This document shows positions 58,731 to 64,000 of a DNA stretch of 64,000 nucleotides, in pieces; within the stretch, counting starts at the first letter, position 1; each line of letters opens with the position of its first letter. The notes under the pieces were generated by a model. The model was given only the letters and a program-made list of their open reading frames with translations, did no database searches and was not told the DNA's origin. Both the position numbers and the translations under genes were made by a program. Source of the stretch: Monilinia fructicola (Eukaryota > Ascomycota > Leotiomycetes > Helotiales > Sclerotiniaceae); the NCBI GenBank assembly GCA_008692225.1, contig VICG01000016.1, positions 868,001-932,000 on the forward strand, given 5' to 3'.

Positions 58731-59289
58731 TTGATGATAACAAGGGTTTATTATTAAAAGATGCACTTCTCCGACAAGGCGATCAAATTGATGAAGGGAT
58801 GAAAAGAAAGAATGAAGGGGTTGTAATTCGCTAAAGATTCTATTGATTCCATTAGAACTACAGTATTAGTAACCTATTAGTACTCTAGTAGAATGAATAA
58901 TCGATTAATCAGATATTATATTCACCGCCGTGTCGTGTCGTCCACCGCCATATCATTTATTCTTTGTGTACTCCGTACAGAGTGATGGGGAGCTGATGTT
59001 GCCTTTATTAATATTTCAATATTTAGTACTAATACAGTACTATTGATTTTTTGATGGCTCAATCTCCTTATTGGTTGACGGCTGGTGACGCTGGGTTGGG
59101 ATTGAATGAATAAGAAAGTGCTGACATTGCGTTGTTGTTGTATCATTGTGGGTTGATTATGATGTACGGAGTACAGAGTAATTACTCTGTGTTCTACTAT
59201 TAGGACTATATCTACCTGGGTATTATAGTGAGAATGACGAAATTGATACAGATGAAACGAAAAATATATAAGTAGAATAGATATGTATA

Positions 59290-59620
59290 TAAGCATTTAG
59301 ATATTATTAAATAGTTTAAGTATAAGCTAAATGTTTCCTAATAAAAGTTAACCTTATGTATTTCTATATTTAAGTTTAAAGTTATAATATATATATTTAG
59401 TTTTTAATATTTAGTTTTATTAGTTTTTAATATTTAATTCTTATATAGTATAATAAATATAATAAATATATAAATATAATAATATAATAAATATAATAAA
59501 TAATAAATATAATAAATATAATAACATAATATTAATCTTTTAAATTAAATATAATAATTAATTATTACAAAACCCCTTAGTCGAATATATTTTATTCTTA
59601 ATTAATTATTATAATACGCG
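59290..59620. other. Extremely AT-rich island
   Basis: This stretch is almost only A and T (runs of ATAATAAATAT and TTTTTAATATTTAG), sharply different from the flanks. It resembles AT-rich mitochondrial intergenic DNA or a strongly C-to-T mutated relic, but no gene or repeat end was identified. Confidence 0.6.
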
Positions 59621-59742
59621 AGTCCTTGTATAGCTGGAGTACCAACCACCAGTGAACTAACCTCTTACCCCAGTTGTAGGGGTTCTAAATAAGCAACTTC
59701 TTTCTCCCCCCTACCAATCTATCGACACTAATTATCTATCTC

Positions 59743-59800
59743 CCTCCATATCCTCCATATCCTCCATACCTTCCATACCCTCCATACCCTCCATACCTTA
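59743..59800. repeat. Tandem repeat, unit CCTCCATACC
   Basis: Six copies of a 9-10 bp unit with small variations are visible. Confidence 0.8.
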
Positions 59801-60081
59801 TTCAAACTTCTTTTTCAAACCTCAAACCTCAAACCTCATCATCTTGAAGTTTGACTTCTGAGTATCCTCAATTCAGCTGTTCCCTCCAGTCCCAGATAGA
59901 ACAAACAATCCCATACATACGTCTTACCTGGCTGGCTGAATGACCTGTTCTGAAATTGTTCAGTACTCAATTCGAAAACGTTTGACAAAACCAACAAATT
60001 CAATTCTACTACCTACTAGACAACGAATCCTCCTTCCTCCATATTCAACCAGACCAACCGCCATTTCCTCTATAAAACATC

Positions 60082-60165
60082 TGCAACAAACCACAACCAC
60101 AACACAACCACAACCACAACCACAACCAAACCATCACAATCACAATCACAACCGCCATTACCATC
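60082..60165. repeat. Low-complexity (CACAAC)n / (CACAAT)n tract
   Basis: A pure pyrimidine-adenine repeat with 6-bp units is visible. Confidence 0.85.
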
Positions 60166-60455
60166 TCACAACCCATACATTCATTCAGTCTCCTTGAATC
60201 CCCCCATTCACTGTTTAACAAGGAAACCTGTCTTTCTATCAACGCTCGCACAGACCTTGGACCCATATCCATTATTCACTGGACCGAAATTCAAGATCAA
60301 ACTCGGCGGGGTTAGAGACCACACCATTGCTCTCATTCACCCTTCGCAGATCACCATAAAGTACTTGAGATTTCGAAATAACACCTCAATCTTTACAACC
60401 CTTCAACTCTCCTTCTTCATTCTACGCAAGGTTCCGTTCAACCCTTACCGAGAAT

Positions 60456-63400
60456 ATGTGTCGACCTTACCCGAAGCAAAGAGCCCAGTAGCTCTCGATA
60501 GTTCTTTGAGCGAACAGAGAGTTCATCATAGACTCGTCGAGAGACTCACCGATAGACTCGAAACCCCCAGCTTAGATGATGTCGTTCTTATCGAGTGATT
60601 AAGCTTCCCAATCAGCTAGAGGTGTTACTGGTCCATGATGCTGAAACAGATAAGGCCTCAGCAGCTATGGATGTCAATGTGGGGAATTTCAGTGACCCTG
60701 AGGATTTCCCTGGCATGGCGCATGCTGTAGAGGTAAATACAAAGCTTTCAATCCTTGGAGAAGTTATGCTAACATAAACTCTCTTTCCAGCATCTACTGT
60801 TCATGGGAACGAAAAAGGTACTGCTCCCAAAACCGATATCTCCATGCAATGGAATCTCCGGACATATACTCATTGTATACCCTTGGTCTGGAGATTTGGC
60901 GCACTTTCCCACGTCTTCCGGATACATTTATCATAAATGCTAACAATATATAGTACCCTGTTGAAAATGCTTATTCACAATACCTCTCCTCGAATTCGGG
61001 AAGTTCCAACGCATACACAGGTGCCACATCTACGAACTATTACTTTGAGGTTGCGGCAAAATCAGGGGAGGATGGAGACTCGGGAGATGCGAACCCCTCA
61101 CCCTTGTATGGTGCTCTGGATCGATTCGCGCAATTTTTATAGATCCTCTCTTCCTCGATTCGACCTTGGATCGAGAATTAAAGGCTGTGGATTCAGAGAA
61201 TAAGAAGAATCTACAAAGTGATCAATGGAGATTGCATCAGTTGGATAAATCGTTATCGAATCCAAAGCATCCTTATTGTCATTTTTCGACAGGAAATCTT
61301 GAGGGTTTTGAAGATACAACCAGAATCCAAGGGGATAAATGTCCGAGAAAAGTTTATGGAATTCCATGAGAAACACTATTCTGCGAACCGTATGAAGCTC
61401 GTGATATTGGGAAGGGAACCATTGGATAAGTTGGAATCCTGGGCGGCTGATCTTTTCGCTGGAGTACGAAACAAAGATTTGCCACAAAATCGATGGGAGG
61501 ATGAGCAGCCTTATGGTCCGGATCAACTTTCCACTCAATGTTTCGCAAAACCCGTCATGGATTCTCGAACTTTGGACATCTCTATCCCATTCATTGATGA
61601 AGAATTACTTTTCGAATCGCAACCAAGTCGATATCTGACACATTCTTATTGGGCATGAAGGGCCAGGTAGTATTATGGCTTATATCAAGTCAAAGGGATG
61701 GGCAAACGCCTTAAGTGCAGGTCAGTCAAAAGAGATTTAATGAATTGGAGTTTTCATCTGAATTTTGGCTTCTCTCACGATTCTCAATTGTATACTAATT
61801 CTTCCCAGGCGTCTATCCAATCTGCCCTGGAACACCTGGATTGTTCAGTTGCCAAATTCGTCTGACTGAAGATGGTTTGAAGAATTACAAGGAAGTTGTC
61901 AAAGTGTTTTTCCAGTACATTGCATTACTAAAAGATACTCCACCCCAAGAATGGATCTTTGATGAACAGAAAGGTTTGGCCGATGTTGATTTCAAATTCA
62001 AGCAAAAGACTCCAGCTAGCAGATTCACCAGCAAAATTAGTGCAGTCATGCAAACACCATTACCCAGAGAATGGTTACTTAGTGGTCATAGCAGACTCCG
62101 AAAGTTTGATAGTGAAAGAATATCTGCTGGACTTGATTGCCTGAGAGCTGACAATTTCCGTATGGCAATCTCTTCACAAACCTTCCCAGGTGGCTGGGAC
62201 TCAAAGGAGAAGTGGTACGGCACTGAGTACAAATATGAGAAGATTCCAGCCGATTTCTTGGAAGAGATTAAAAAGGCTGCTTCTAGCAAGAAAGGGGAAA
62301 GATTACCAGAACTACATCTACCTCACGTGAATCAGTTCATTCCAACTAAACTTGAAGTTGAAAAGAAGGTAGTTCAAACCCCTGCTATTGCTCCTAAGTT
62401 AATCAGAAATGATGACTCGGTAAGGACATGGTTCAAGAAAGGTCAGTGAAATCTCTCCGTTAAGAAGTAAGCCTGAGCTAACTCAAAACCAGATGATACT
62501 TTCTGGGTACCAAAAGCCAAATCTCTTCATTCAATGCAGAAATCCTCTACCAATGGCCACTGCGGAAAACTCCCTTAAAGCAAGAATGTACACCGATTTG
62601 GTTTACGACGCATTAGAAGATTACGCTTATGATGCTGAGCTTGCAGGTCTTGAATACTCCGTATCTAGTCATTCAATGGGCTTGGAGATTAGCGTTTTCT
62701 GGATACAACGACAAACTTCCCGTCCTTTTAGAAAAAGTTTTGACCACCATGAGAGATCTCGAAGTTAAGCAAGATCGATTTGAAATCATCAAGGAGCGAT
62801 TGACCAGGGGCTTAAAAAACTGGGATTTCCAGCAGCCATACAATCAAGTTGGTGATTATATGAGATGGCTCAGTAGCGAAAAAGGCTACATCAATGAGCA
62901 ATACTTGGCAGAATTGCCCCATGTTACTGTGGACGATATTCAACAATTTTACCCCCATCTTTTAAGACAGATGCACATTGAAACCTTTGTCCATGGAAAC
63001 TTGTACAAGGAGGATGCTTTGAAATTGGCTGATTTGACTGAGAGCATTTTGAAGCCAAGAGTTTTACCTCAAACTCAATGGCCAATAGGTAGATCTTTAG
63101 TCTTCCACCTGGAGCTAACTTTGTTTATCACAAGACTTTGAAAGATCCTGCCAATGTCAATCATTGTATAGAATACGTTCTAACAATTGGAGATAAGGCT
63201 GTACGCCCTCAACGAGCCAAAACTCTTCTCCTTGATCAAATGACTCATGAGCCAGCTTTCGATCAATTAAGAACAAAGGAGCAGTTGGGATACGTTGTAT
63301 TTAGTGGTTGTACGACGACAACTACCACAATCGCCTACAGATTCATCATTCAGAGTGAAAAAACCCCTCAATACCTGGAAGAAAGAATTGATTCCTTCTT

Positions 63401-63964
63401 GGTTGGATTTTCAAAGACCCTCAAGAGTATGACAGATTCCGAATTTGAGGGACATAAGAGAAGTTTAATCACAAAACGATTGGAGAAGTTGAAGAATTTG
63501 GATCAGGAATCAAATCGTTTGTGGTCTCATATCGATTATGAGTACTACGACTTTGAGCTTGGTAAGTGATATCCTCTAAGATTTTGGTTTATACTAATAT
63601 GGGAAAAGTTCATCATGATGCTGCCAATGTCAAGGCACTTACCAAAGACGATATGATACAATTTTATGATCAATTCATTCTTTCCATCTTCTCCACTTCG
63701 TTCTAAAACTCGCCATCCATCTCATTGCTCAAGGAACATCCTTACCAGAAGTAAAACCAGAAGAACAAAGTATTCTTGCTGTTAACAAAGATCGTAAAGA
63801 TGCTGAAGATGGAGAAGCAATTACAGTCAATGTTGAAGGAAATGGCACTAAACCATTTGTCATCACGGATGTTCGCCAATTTAAGAGTATGTTGCAAGTC
63901 ACTGCTGGACCACAACCAGTCAAAACATATTAGTGAGTTTGAGGAGTTGGACTCAAAATTATAA
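60456..63964 (+). CDS. Insulinase-like zinc metalloprotease (M16, Ste23/IDE type), reading frame broken about ten times
   Basis: Protein-like sequence runs to a TAA at 63962-63964 through introns at 60733-60790, 60818-60953, 61721-61808, 62442-62492 and 63562-63608. The inverted zinc site HAVEH is split by the first intron (GMAHAVE / [11 protein letters not shown]); the distal Glu lies in [13 protein letters not shown]. Further IDE landmarks include [50 protein letters not shown] sequence, [17 protein letters not shown] and the C-terminal [11 protein letters not shown]. The expected length is about 1000 residues. Single-base excesses or losses in short homopolymers occur at about 60581, 61134-61138, 61303-61305, 61644, 62519-62521, 62695-62698, 63105, 63681-63683, 63705-63708 and 63922-63925. 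The start is unsure: an ATG at 60456 is two bases out of frame, and an upstream exon from 59940 is possible. The enzyme degrades peptides and matures a-type pheromone in yeast. Confidence 0.9.
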
Positions 63965-64000
63965 ATGGACAATGGGGGAAACGATAAACCATAGAATATT

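Larger units (their letters stand above)
55768..60455. other. Long intergenic region with microsatellites and an AT-rich island
   Basis: No gene was found in about 4.7 kb. Contents: a (GT)n tract (58171-58204), a minisatellite (58622-58730), TACGGAGTAC words at 57417-57427, 58968-58978 and 59164-59174, an extreme AT stretch (59290-59620), a CCTCCATACC repeat (59743-59800) and an ACAACC-type repeat (60082-60165). The frame from the ATG at 59940 (MTCSEIVQYSIRKRL) looks presequence-like and could be an upstream exon of the insulinase gene. Confidence 0.4.

Noticed and set aside
58534..58734. Arg-rich open frame
   Set aside because: It is produced by the purine-rich minisatellite at 58622-58730.

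Overview
The window reads as nuclear DNA of a filamentous ascomycete. Genes are split by short GT-AG introns (mostly 46-65 nt) with CTRAC/CTGAC branch points. They include a HET-domain protein, a PTH11-like rhodopsin-type membrane protein, a deuterolysin, an S28 peptidase and fungal-type calpain and insulinase genes. Moderate GC, long AT-rich intergenic stretches and many microsatellites would fit a leotiomycete such as a Sclerotinia/Botrytis relative, but that placement is inference.

Layout: the 5' end of an unrecognised, probably secreted protein runs off the left edge (1-224, minus). Then come a rhodopsin-domain membrane protein (2980-4389, plus), a hypothetical protein (5218-5832, plus), a lipocalin-like conserved protein (7958-8678, minus), mitochondrial dihydroxy-acid dehydratase (9908-11788, plus), a HET protein (12302-14128, minus), an S28 serine peptidase (16833-18766, plus), a BTB protein (19887-20583, minus), deuterolysin (21993-23166, minus), a putative secreted protein (26593-27481, plus) and a disordered basic nuclear-type protein (29152-30958, minus). 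A decayed region (about 31.4-33.2 kb) precedes two paralogous small single-span membrane proteins (33384-33984 and 36335-36813, plus). The right part holds a class 3 lipase (40084-41907, minus), a calpain (45807-49055, minus), a second divergent dihydroxy-acid dehydratase (51741-54228, plus), an NDUFAF3-like complex I assembly factor (54831-55767, plus) and an insulinase (about 60456-63964, plus).

I see no operon-like or cluster logic. The secreted peptidases (S28, M35) could jointly digest external protein. The two dehydratases catalyse, or once catalysed, the same step of branched-chain amino acid synthesis.

The points most worth a second look are: (1) the pair of paralogous small membrane-protein genes that share a four-base first coding exon; (2) the intron-rich dehydratase paralogue with an eight-base exon; (3) a concentration of single-base homopolymer indels in otherwise well conserved genes (insulinase, NDUFAF3, lipase, disordered protein), which looks more like sequence error than gene death; and (4) a recurrent TACGGAGTAC palindrome-like word in the intergenic DNA.
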